A program made the translations under genes and the position numbers. Positions 1-5,748 of a stretch of 21,447 nucleotides of DNA are shown piece after piece. How positions within the stretch are numbered: the stretch's first letter is position 1; every line of letters starts with the position of its first letter. Where the stretch lies: NCBI GenBank assembly GCA_947626485.1, contig CANQSG010000013.1, forward strand, positions 1 to 21,447, in the 5' to 3' direction. This DNA is from an uncultured Clostridia bacterium. GTDB lineage: Bacteria; Bacillota; Clostridia; Oscillospirales; Acutalibacteraceae. The notes under the pieces were generated by a model, which was not told where the DNA came from, did not search any database, and saw nothing but the letters and a program-made list of their open reading frames with translations.

Positions 1-700
1 CGACCGGCGCCACGGTGACGCTGCGCAGGCGATCCGTCCCGGTGATATCGACGACCGTGTGCGAAAGCATCAGCGGGATGTCGAAATCGTCCAGGCACTG
101 CACCTTGTTGCGGGTCAGCCCGGCGAGGAAGGGCATGATCTCGACGACCGCCCTGACCTTTGCGCCCTCCAGCGTCAGCCGGCGCGCCATGATCATGCCG
201 ATGTCGCCGCTTCCGAGAATGACGATCTCGCGCCCGACCTTGTCGCCGTCGATGTTGATCAGCCGCTGGGCGCAGCCCGCGGTGTAGATGCCCGACGGGC
301 GGCTGCCCGGAATCATGAGGTTCGCGCGGGTGCGCTCGCGGCAGCCCATCGCCAGCACCAACGCGCCGAAATGGATATGGATCAGGCCGTCCGTGCTCGC
401 GCAGACCAGCGTCTTTTCTCGGATTTCAAGCGCCGTCGTGCCCATCAGGAACTCGATGCCGCTCTCCTTCGCCGCCTGATCGAACTTTTCCGCATACTCC
501 GGCCCCGTCATCTCGCTGCCGAAATATTTCAGCCCGAACCCGGCGTGGATACACTGTTGTAAAATCCCGCCGGCGTGTTCGTCCCGCTCGATCACGATGA
601 CCTTCTGCGCGCCGTTTTCTGCCGCCGAGGCAGCCGCGGCAAGCCCCGCAGGTCCCGCGCCGACCACGGCGACGTCGCAACTATACGCTTTCAATTCCAT
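1..700 (-). CDS. FAD/NAD(P)-dependent oxidoreductase, GlpA/GlpB-associated type (partial, 3' end outside window)
   Basis: About 233 N-terminal residues are visible. A dinucleotide-binding motif VVGAGPAGLAAA lies at residues 12-23, followed by GGILQQCIHAGFGL (residues 44-57), a MGCRER motif near 118-123 and a second GSGDIG nucleotide motif at 163-168. This order is that of the pyridine-nucleotide-disulphide-type flavoprotein that in Clostridia sits between a glycerol-3-phosphate oxidase-like gene and a DUF1667 gene, so a role in glycerol-3-phosphate or related polyol oxidation is likely (inference; the downstream genes are off the window). The ATG at 700 is chosen; a second ATG directly upstream (703) lies too close to the GGGAG site. 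It is divergent from a DeoR-family gene, which probably controls it. The C-terminal part of the protein is missing. Confidence 0.8.
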   Translation of the reverse strand, partial: MELKAYSCDVAVVGAGPAGLAAAASAAENGAQKVIVIERDEHAGGILQQCIHAGFGLKYFGSEMTGPEYAEKFDQAAKESGIEFLMGTTALEIREKTLVCASTDGLIHIHFGALVLAMGCRERTRANLMIPGSRPSGIYTAGCAQRLINIDGDKVGREIVILGSGDIGMIMARRLTLEGAKVRAVVEIMPFLAGLTRNKVQCLDDFDIPLMLSHTVVDITGTDRLRSVTVAPV

Positions 701-730
701 CATCTCCCGTTTTGTTTGAGGTATGGTTCT

Positions 731-759
731 ATGATAACATTTTGATAAGGTCTTGTCAA
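731..759 (-). promoter_or_regulatory. Sigma-A promoter for the flavin oxidoreductase, with overlapping candidate DeoR operator
   Basis: On the minus strand TTGACA (754-759) and TATCAT (731-736) are separated by exactly 17 bases. The -35 box lies in an imperfect inverted repeat, TTGATAA (742-748) and TTGTCAA (753-759), with a 4-bp centre and one mismatch in seven. A second TGATAA occurs at 732-737, 11 bp from the first. A repressor bound here would block the promoter, which fits the divergent DeoR gene. The promoter is well supported; the operator is inferred. Confidence 0.65.
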
Positions 760-843
760 TATTCTGACCGATATTTTTTCGCCGTTCTTTGAAAAATGTT
801 GCAATTTGAAAGGAGAAATGTTAAACTGTAAGAGGTGATGCGC

Positions 844-1611
844 ATGAAAAGCTTTCGGCAAAAAGAGATCACGGAGCTGTTGCAGCGGGAAAAGCTCGTA
901 AAAAACGCGAGCCTCGCCGCGCGGTTCGGCGTGTCGCTCGAAACGATCCGGCGGGATATCGACGAGCTCGAGCAGCTCGGCATCCTGCGCAAGGTCTACG
1001 GCGGCGCGGAATATATCGCGGGGGACGAGGCCTCGTCCGTGCCGCCCCTCACCGTGCGCGAGCACATGAACCGGGACGCCAAATCCGTCATCGCCTCCGC
1101 CGCGCTCCGGTGGATCCCGGACGGCAGCACGGTGGCGCTCGACTCCGGAACGACCGTGGCGGAATTTTGCCTGTGGCTCGCCGAGCGCAAAAACCTGACG
1201 GTGATCTGCAGCGACATCGTCTGCGCGCAGCAGCTGCTGGACAGCGGCAACAACGTCTACATCGTCGGCGGCTTTCTGTCCGGCGCGGGACGTTCCGACG
1301 GCGCGTTTGCCAAAAATATGTTCGCCTCCATCGGCGAGATCGAATATTTCGTTTGCAGCTGCGACGGCATCAGCTCCGAATGCGGCGTTACGACCGACAT
1401 CTTCTCTACCAACTGGACGACGAAGGCTTTTTTGAAGAAATCGAAGTTCAACATCCTGCTGGCGGACAACAGCAAATTCAAGCACAAGGGCTTATATAAA
1501 ATGTGCCGCCTGAGCGATTTCAACCTGATTATCACCGACACCAAAACGCCCAAGGACGAGATCGAGAAAATCAAGTCCCAAGGCGTAGACGTCCTGACGG
1601 CGACGATATAA
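844..1611 (+). CDS. DeoR/GlpR-family transcriptional regulator
   Basis: Typical DeoR layout. It starts MKSFRQKEITELLQ, then a winged helix-turn-helix in the first ~55 residues with the recognition segment SLETIRRDIDELEQLG and the YGGA turn. A DeoR effector domain follows, with the sugar-phosphate-binding pattern ALDSGTTVAEF, VICSD, YIVGGFLSG and the late LLADNSKFKHKGLYKM. Length is about 255 residues, normal for the family. The ATG at 844 is preferred over GTG 835 and ATG 838 because GAGGTG (832-837) then sits 6 bases upstream. These proteins usually repress sugar or polyol catabolic genes and are released by a phosphorylated sugar. The divergent flavoprotein is the obvious target. No convincing sigma-A promoter is seen for this gene itself. 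Confidence 0.88.
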   Translation: MKSFRQKEITELLQREKLVKNASLAARFGVSLETIRRDIDELEQLGILRKVYGGAEYIAGDEASSVPPLTVREHMNRDAKSVIASAALRWIPDGSTVALDSGTTVAEFCLWLAERKNLTVICSDIVCAQQLLDSGNNVYIVGGFLSGAGRSDGAFAKNMFASIGEIEYFVCSCDGISSECGVTTDIFSTNWTTKAFLKKSKFNILLADNSKFKHKGLYKMCRLSDFNLIITDTKTPKDEIEKIKSQGVDVLTATI

Positions 1612-1643
1612 AAAATCGGCAAGGCGGTTGCTTTGCCGATTTT
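1612..1643 (+). terminator. Rho-independent terminator after the DeoR gene
   Basis: The arms AAAATCGGCAA (1612-1622) and TTGCCGATTTT (1633-1643) pair perfectly over 11 bp around a 10-base loop, one base after the DeoR stop. The T run is only four bases and comes from the stem itself, so termination may be modest. The symmetry would also work from the opposite strand. Confidence 0.7.
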
Positions 1644-1748
1644 AATGATGCATCGCCTGCGGCAACAGGATGTTCCGCCTGCGGCGGAATGATGTTGCGT
1701 CCTGCGGGCGCAATGATGCGCTGTTTGCCCGGTCGGGCAAACAGCATG
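1644..1748. repeat. Tandem array of short hairpins separated by (TG)ATG, intergenic
   Basis: After AATGATG (1644-1650) come four units: 1651-1672 (degenerate, core GCCTGCGGC), 1673-1694, 1695-1718 and 1719-1748. Each is an inverted repeat followed by ATG or TGATG. Units 2 and 3 have arms TTCCGCC/GGCGGAA and TTGCGTCC/GGGCGCAA, both around TGC. Unit 4 has arms of 12 bases starting GCTGTTTG. Loop and spacer are kept while the arms differ but stay complementary. The array lies between two convergent terminators, and I see no protein-coding content. It resembles dispersed palindromic intergenic repeats; the exact family is unknown to me. Confidence 0.7.
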
Positions 1749-1782
1749 AAAAAAAGCGATTGCTTATGCAATCGCTTTTTTT
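1749..1782 (-). terminator. Strong terminator downstream of the tRNA-Ser genes
   Basis: A perfect 15-bp stem pairs 1749-1763 with 1768-1782 around the loop TTAT, with the core GCGATTGC and an A7/T7 flank on either side. Read on the minus strand it directly follows the CCA end of tRNA-Ser(GCT). It is symmetrical and could stop transcription from either direction. Confidence 0.85.
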
Positions 1783-1872
1783 GGCGGAGAAGAGGAGACT
1801 CGAACTCCTGCGCCGGTTGCCCGACCTACGCCCTTAGCAGGGGCGCCTCGTCACCAACTTGAGTACTTCTCC
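1782..1872 (-). tRNA. tRNA-Ser (anticodon GCT)
   Basis: Read on the minus strand it folds as a class II tRNA. The acceptor arm is GGAGAAG/CTTCTCC with discriminator G and encoded CCA (1782-1784). The anticodon loop CTGCTAA gives anticodon GCT. A long variable arm (around GTAGGTCGGGCAACCGGC) and a T arm containing GTTCGAGTC follow. The 91-nt length and the long variable arm fit serine, codons AGC/AGU. It appears cotranscribed with the upstream tRNA-Ser(TGA). Confidence 0.93.
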
Positions 1873-1906
1873 GTGGGTAACGTAAATATGCCGTATATGG
1901 AAAGGT

Positions 1907-1993
1907 TGGCGGAGAGGAAGGGATTCGAACCCTTGGCTCTTTCGAGTCACTGGTTTTCAAGACCAGCTCCTTAAACCGCTCGGACACCTCTCC
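1907..1993 (-). tRNA. tRNA-Ser (anticodon TGA)
   Basis: Minus-strand class II tRNA of 87 nt. The acceptor arm is GGAGAGG/CCTCTCC with discriminator G and encoded CCA (1907-1909). The anticodon loop CTTGAAA gives TGA. A long variable arm and the T-loop GGTTCGAATCC follow. It reads UCN codons. Thirty-four bases separate it from the downstream tRNA-Ser(GCT), and a strong promoter lies just upstream. Confidence 0.95.
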
Positions 1994-2008
1994 CGATTTG
2001 TCTATGTC

Positions 2009-2037
2009 ATTTTAGCATATCCGGGTTTTCTTGTCAA
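2009..2037 (-). promoter_or_regulatory. Promoter of the tRNA-Ser pair
   Basis: Minus strand: TTGACA (2032-2037), 17-base spacer, TAAAAT (2009-2014). Transcription would begin about 7 bases downstream, close to the 5' end of tRNA-Ser(TGA). Confidence 0.85.
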
Positions 2038-2110
2038 CCGTTTTCGAACCGAAATTTTTCGAATCCGTTCGACAGTCCCGCCGAGGGGCGAAAAATTCTT
2101 TCGGAAAGGC

Positions 2111-2139
2111 TTGACAAAAAAAGGGTCGATTGCTATAAT
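2111..2139 (+). promoter_or_regulatory. Perfect consensus promoter of tRNA-Lys
   Basis: TTGACA (2111-2116), exactly 17 bases, TATAAT (2134-2139), about 28 bases before tRNA-Lys. A full-consensus promoter is what one expects for a stable RNA gene. Confidence 0.92.
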
Positions 2140-2167
2140 AATAAAGTCGCGAAAAACACGCGGCCAT

Positions 2168-2243
2168 GATCCATTAGCTCAGTTGGCAGAGCACTTGACT
2201 TTTAATCAAGGTGTCCGGAGTTCGAATCTCCGATGGATCACCA
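2168..2243 (+). tRNA. tRNA-Lys (anticodon TTT)
   Basis: Class I tRNA of 76 nt. The acceptor arm is GATCCAT/ATGGATC with discriminator A and encoded CCA (2241-2243). The D arm is GCTC..GAGC, the anticodon stem CTTGA/TCAAG encloses loop CTTTTAA (anticodon TTT), and the T-loop is GTTCGAATC. It stands alone between a consensus promoter and a terminator. Confidence 0.96.
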
Positions 2244-2247
2244 GGGG

Positions 2248-2282
2248 AAAAACGGCAGGAGCGAAGGGCTCCTGCCGTTTTT
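2248..2282 (+). terminator. Terminator of tRNA-Lys
   Basis: A perfect stem pairs 2248-2261 with 2269-2282 (core CGGCAGGAG), ending in six T. It begins 4 bases after the tRNA CCA end. Confidence 0.92.
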
Positions 2283-2283
2283 T

Positions 2284-2335
2284 AGTGAAGAACTAAGAGT
2301 GAAGAGTGAAAAACTTCGGTGTCCGCTGCGCGGAC
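2284..2335. repeat. Purine-rich GTGAAGA-type intergenic repeat with a small hairpin
   Basis: Short imperfect direct repeats of AGTGAAGA/AGAGTGAA (2284-2310) are followed by CTTCGGT and a perfect hairpin GTCCGC-TGC-GCGGAC (2321-2335). It has no ORF and lies between the tRNA-Lys terminator and the next promoter. The composition differs from the flanks. It looks like a piece of a dispersed intergenic element, but with one window this cannot be shown. Confidence 0.4.
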
Positions 2336-2357
2336 GGATTTATTTGGGGCGGGGAAG

Positions 2358-2386
2358 TTGACAGGGGGGAGTTTGCGCGGTATAAT
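2358..2386 (+). promoter_or_regulatory. Perfect consensus promoter of the Gfo/Idh/MocA gene
   Basis: TTGACA (2358-2363), 17 G-rich bases, TATAAT (2381-2386). It lies 39 bases before the ATG at 2426, with a GGGAGTG ribosome site at 2413-2419. Such a strong promoter without an evident operator suggests constitutive expression. Confidence 0.88.
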
Positions 2387-2425
2387 TAAAGTAAGAATAT
2401 AAGCCGGAAAATGGGAGTGTGACGC

Positions 2426-3430
2426 ATGGAAGCGATGCGGATCGGGATTTTGGGGTGCGGCGGGATCGCCGCGAAAATGGCGGCGACGCTGGTCGCGATG
2501 CCGCAGACGCAGGTGCGGCTTGTCGCCGTCGCGTCGCGCAGCGAGGAAAAGGCGCGGGCGTTTGCCGCGCGGTTCGGCGTGCCGACGGCCTACGGGGATT
2601 ATCGCGGGCTTTATGACGACCCGGAAGTCGATTTGATTTACATCGCGACGCCGCACAACTTCCATTTTTCGCAGACGACGGCGGCGCTACGGGCGGGCAA
2701 GCACGTGTTGTGCGAAAAGCCGCTGGCGGTCAACGCCGCGCAGGGGGCGCAGATGGTCGCGCTGGCAAAGCAGACCGGGCGTTTTCTGCTGGAGGCGGTC
2801 TGGACGCGGTTCCAGCCCCTCGCAAAAACGGCGTTCGACTGGCTTGCGGCGGGCGCGGTCGGCAAGCCGCTTTCCCTCGAAGCCCGCTTCGGCTGTCGCT
2901 CCGTCGGGGAGCCGCGCATCCGCGAGCCGGAGCTGGCGGGCGGGGCGCTGCTCGACCTCGGCATCTACACGCTGACGGCGGCGTCGCTGCTTTTCGGCGA
3001 CGAAGGGCGGCTGTACGCGACCCACGCGGCGTTGAGCGACGCCGGCATCGACCTGCGCAGCGAGAGCCTTTATTTGTATCCCGACGGCAAAACGGCGCAT
3101 CTCGTCAGCGCGGTGGACTGCCCGATGGAGCGCCGTATCACGGTTTACGGAACCGACGCCCGGCTCGAAATTTCCGGCATCTCCCGCTGGGACGCGCTGA
3201 CGCTTTACGCCGGGGATGATACGATATTGCGCCACGAGGACGCGCCCGCCGGCATCAGCGGCTATGAATACGAGGTGCTCTCCGCCTGCGCTGCCATTCG
3301 CGCCGGGAAAATCGAATGCGCCGAGCTGCCGCACGCCCTCTCGCTGCAGATCCTGCGGCAGATGGACGAGCTACGGGCGGCTTGGGGCATGCGCTATCCC
3401 TTCGAATCCGAACTCGACGCGCCGGTTTAA
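2426..3430 (+). CDS. Gfo/Idh/MocA-family NAD(P)-dependent oxidoreductase
   Basis: 334 residues, normal for the family. The N-terminal Rossmann fold has MRIGILGCGGIA (residues 4-15). The hallmark CEKPLA is at 96-101, with the catalytic lysine in EKP. The C-terminal half is the GFO_IDH_MocA alpha/beta domain. EAVWTRFQP (123-131) and GGALLDLGIYTL further on are typical of the dihydrodiol-dehydrogenase-like branch. Family members oxidise or reduce sugars, inositols and related alcohols using NAD(P); the substrate cannot be read from sequence. ATG 2426 has a GGGAGTG site 7 bases upstream. The gene is alone behind its own promoter, and its TAA overlaps the stop of the convergent lipoprotein gene. 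Confidence 0.9.
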   Translation: MEAMRIGILGCGGIAAKMAATLVAMPQTQVRLVAVASRSEEKARAFAARFGVPTAYGDYRGLYDDPEVDLIYIATPHNFHFSQTTAALRAGKHVLCEKPLAVNAAQGAQMVALAKQTGRFLLEAVWTRFQPLAKTAFDWLAAGAVGKPLSLEARFGCRSVGEPRIREPELAGGALLDLGIYTLTAASLLFGDEGRLYATHAALSDAGIDLRSESLYLYPDGKTAHLVSAVDCPMERRITVYGTDARLEISGISRWDALTLYAGDDTILRHEDAPAGISGYEYEVLSACAAIRAGKIECAELPHALSLQILRQMDELRAAWGMRYPFESELDAPV

Positions 3431-3804
3431 GGCTTGCAGATGCTGCATGGCTCGTACCCCGCGGCGATCAGCGCGGCGCGGTCGGTGCCGGTCACGCGGT
3501 TTTCTTCCTTCATCTTCGCGACGGCGGTGCAGTCCGGGCGGTGAAATTTCTTCGAGCTTTTGTTCGCGACGTAACCGGCGGCGCTCGGCGCGGTCGATTC
3601 GGTCGACGAGACGGTCGCACCCGTCTTGTCCGGCTCGGACGAGGGCGTCTCGGGCTCGGAAAGATAGAGGGCTTCCCAGCTGACGAAGTCGTAATAATCC
3701 GCTTCGCTGACCTTGTCCTCCAACGCGCCGCAGCCGCACAGCAGGGCGAGGGCGGCGAAAATCGCCAAAAATCCGACGGGGAACCGTTTGCGCATCGTTT
3801 GCAT
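3427..3804 (-). CDS. Small lipoprotein with C-terminal Ada-like zinc-site domain
   Basis: 125 residues. A charged start and a hydrophobic stretch lead to the lipobox LCGC (lipidated Cys25), so the protein should be anchored to the outer face of the membrane. A Ser/Thr/Pro-rich linker spans ~48-76. The C-terminal ~48 residues, with YVANKSSKKFHRPDC and GYEPCSICKP, match the small domain related to the Ada metal-binding fold that is often appended to secreted nucleases. F87-H88, C92, C120 and C123 could bind zinc. No nuclease domain is attached here, so the function is unknown. The GGAGG site (3807-3811) is only 2 bases from ATG 3804 and 11 from ATG 3795, so the start may be either. The gene is tail-to-tail with the dehydrogenase, with a 4-bp overlap. 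Confidence 0.75.
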   Translation of the reverse strand: MQTMRKRFPVGFLAIFAALALLCGCGALEDKVSEADYYDFVSWEALYLSEPETPSSEPDKTGATVSSTESTAPSAAGYVANKSSKKFHRPDCTAVAKMKEENRVTGTDRAALIAAGYEPCSICKP

Positions 3805-3827
3805 CGCCTCCTGATGAATTCTCTTCT

Positions 3828-3856
3828 ATCATAATCCATTTTTCGCGGTTTCGCAA
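3828..3856 (-). promoter_or_regulatory. Promoter of the small lipoprotein gene
   Basis: Minus strand: TTGCGA (3851-3856), 17 bases, TATGAT (3828-3833), about 24 bases before the start codon. The same AT-rich block may provide the -10 (TATCAT or CATAAT, 3827-3835) for uvrC on the other strand, but no good -35 is seen for uvrC. Confidence 0.6.
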
Positions 3857-3882
3857 TCCTTTTTTCAAGCAGGTGATCGAAA

Positions 3883-5748
3883 ATGCAGCAGGAAACGCAG
3901 ACCGAACGGCTCGACCGGCTGCGCGCCAAGGCGCGACGGCTGCCGCTGACGCCCGGCGTCTATCTCATGCACGACCGCACCGGCAAGATCATCTACATCG
4001 GCAAGGCGAAGGCGCTGAAGAACCGCGTGACGCAGTATTTCGGCAGCGATACCGGCCACACCGAAAAGGTGCGGCAGATGGTGCGCCGGGTCGAGGATTT
4101 CGAATACATCCTATGCGACAGCGAGTTTGAAGCCCTGCTGCTCGAAAGCTCGCTGATCAAACAGCACACCCCGAAATACAACATCCTGCTCAAGGACGAT
4201 AAGGGCTACCATTATATCAAGATTTCCGACGACCCCTGGCCGCGCATCACGGCGGAGAAGCAAAAGACGGACGACGGCGTCTGGATCGGCCCCTACCATT
4301 CCGGCTACATCGTCCGCCAGTCGGTCGACGAGGCTGTCAAGGTCTTCCGGCTGCCGCAGTGCAACCGCTCCTTCGCGACGAAATCGAAGCCCTGCCTCAA
4401 TTATCACATCGGGCTTTGCAGCGCCCCCTGCGCCGGCAAGATTTCCCACGAGGATTACCTCGAATGCGTCCGCAGCGCCGAGGCGTTTATCCGCACCGGC
4501 GGCGCGCAGGAGGGTGGGACGCAGGAACTGCGCGCCCGGATGGAACGGGCGGCAGAGCGGCTGGAATTCGAGCTGGCGGCGCGGCTGCGCGACCGCATTT
4601 CGGCCATCGAAAAAATCGCCCAGCGCCAGAAGGTCCTCGCCTCGACCTACGAGACGCAGGACGTCGTCGCGATGGCGCAGTCGGGCGAGCTCGCCTGCTT
4701 CGAGGTCTTTCTCTTCCGGGGCGCGAAATTGCAGGACAGGGAAGAGTTCCTGATCGACGGCGTCGGCGATAAGCCCGAGGCGCGCGCCGCCTTTTTGCAG
4801 GGGTATTACACCGCCGGGCGCGAGATCCCGCCCCGCATTCTGCTCGACGGCGAAGCGGCAGACCGGACGCTGCTCGAACGCTATTTTTCCGAGACGGCGG
4901 GGCGCCGGGTGGAGCTCATCGTCCCGCAGCGCGGCGAGCAGCTGCGGCTGGCGGAAATGTGCCGGTCGAACGCGGCGGAGCACCTCGCCTCCCACACGCG
5001 GCAGAGCGGACGGGAGACGGCGGCGCTCGACGAGCTCGCCGACCTGCTCGGCCTCGCCAAAACGCCGTCCTACATCGAGGCCTACGATATTTCCAACACG
5101 GCGGGGCAGGAAAACGTCGCCGCCATGACGGTCTTCCGCGACGGCAAGCCCTTACGCGCCGCCTATAAAAAATTCAAGATCAAGAGCTTTTCCGGGCAGG
5201 ACGATTTCCGCTCGATGGCGGAAGTCCTCGACCGCCGGTTAAACGAGCTCGAAGCCGGAAACGACCCGTGGTTTTCGGTCACGCCCGACCTGATTCTGCT
5301 CGACGGCGGCAAGGGGCAGCTTTCCGCCGTCCTGCCCGTGCTCGAGCACCACGGCGTTTCGATCCCCGTCTTCGGCATGGTGAAGGATTCCCACCACAAA
5401 ACGCGGGCGATCGCCGCGTCGGGGGGCGACATCGCCATCAAATCCACCCGCCGCGCCTACACCCTCGTCGCGACGATCCAGGAGGAGACCCACCGCTGCG
5501 CGATCGGCTACCACCGCGCCCGCGCCGGCAAAAAGGGGCTCGAAACGGGGCTGACCGAAATTCCGGGCGTCGGCGTCACCCGCGCTCGATTGCTGCTGAA
5601 ACATTTCAAAACCCTGCGCGCCCTCTCGGACGCTACGCCGGAGGAGCTCGCGCTCGTGCCCGGCATTCCGCAGCCGACCGCGAAGCAAATTTACGCGCAT
5701 TTTCACCCCGACGCCGAAGCGCCGGGCGGGGAGGAGGCGTCGAATTGA
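3883..5748 (+). CDS. uvrC: UvrABC system protein C, excinuclease subunit
   Basis: 621 residues, normal length. UvrC makes both incisions around a bulky DNA lesion after UvrA/UvrB loading. The GIY-YIG nuclease is at the N terminus (PGVYLMHD, IIYIGKAKALKNRVTQYF). A cysteine set C-x10-C-x7-C-x3-C (QCNRSF to CSAPC) matches the iron-sulphur site known in UvrC. A UVR motif for UvrB binding contains RLEFELAARLRDRI. The RNase H-like 3' nuclease carries D402 (YDISN), D474 (LLDGGKGQL) and H537 (THRCAIGYH). Two helix-hairpin-helix motifs end the protein (IPGVGVTRARLLLKHF, VPGIPQPTAKQIYAHF). ATG 3883 follows AGGTGA. It heads an operon whose next gene overlaps by 4 bases. Confidence 0.97.
   Translation: MQQETQTERLDRLRAKARRLPLTPGVYLMHDRTGKIIYIGKAKALKNRVTQYFGSDTGHTEKVRQMVRRVEDFEYILCDSEFEALLLESSLIKQHTPKYNILLKDDKGYHYIKISDDPWPRITAEKQKTDDGVWIGPYHSGYIVRQSVDEAVKVFRLPQCNRSFATKSKPCLNYHIGLCSAPCAGKISHEDYLECVRSAEAFIRTGGAQEGGTQELRARMERAAERLEFELAARLRDRISAIEKIAQRQKVLASTYETQDVVAMAQSGELACFEVFLFRGAKLQDREEFLIDGVGDKPEARAAFLQGYYTAGREIPPRILLDGEAADRTLLERYFSETAGRRVELIVPQRGEQLRLAEMCRSNAAEHLASHTRQSGRETAALDELADLLGLAKTPSYIEAYDISNTAGQENVAAMTVFRDGKPLRAAYKKFKIKSFSGQDDFRSMAEVLDRRLNELEAGNDPWFSVTPDLILLDGGKGQLSAVLPVLEHHGVSIPVFGMVKDSHHKTRAIAASGGDIAIKSTRRAYTLVATIQEETHRCAIGYHRARAGKKGLETGLTEIPGVGVTRARLLLKHFKTLRALSDATPEELALVPGIPQPTAKQIYAHFHPDAEAPGGEEASN

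Noticed and set aside
818..838. Tiny ORF MLNCKR before the DeoR gene, after AGGAG
   Set aside because: The site is only two bases from the ATG and the ORF ends inside the DeoR ribosome site; no attenuation structure supports it.
700..1485. 261-residue minus-strand ORF opposite the DeoR gene
   Set aside because: It is a shadow of the DeoR reading frame with arginine/glycine-rich low-complexity translation, and it shares no family features.
1644..1748. CRISPR array
   Set aside because: Units are 22-30 bases, are themselves palindromic, and have no constant repeat with unique spacers of 30 bases or more; no cas gene is present.
2111..2296. 61-residue ORF across tRNA-Lys (contains PLAQLAEHLTFNQG)
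   Set aside because: This is the well-known false translation of a tRNA-Lys gene; promoter, tRNA and terminator explain the whole stretch.
5268..5744. N-terminal extension of the MMPL frame to 857 residues
   Set aside because: The first 159 codons overlap uvrC in another frame and translate to Arg/Pro-rich noise; a GGAGG-supported TTG at 5745 starts the real protein.
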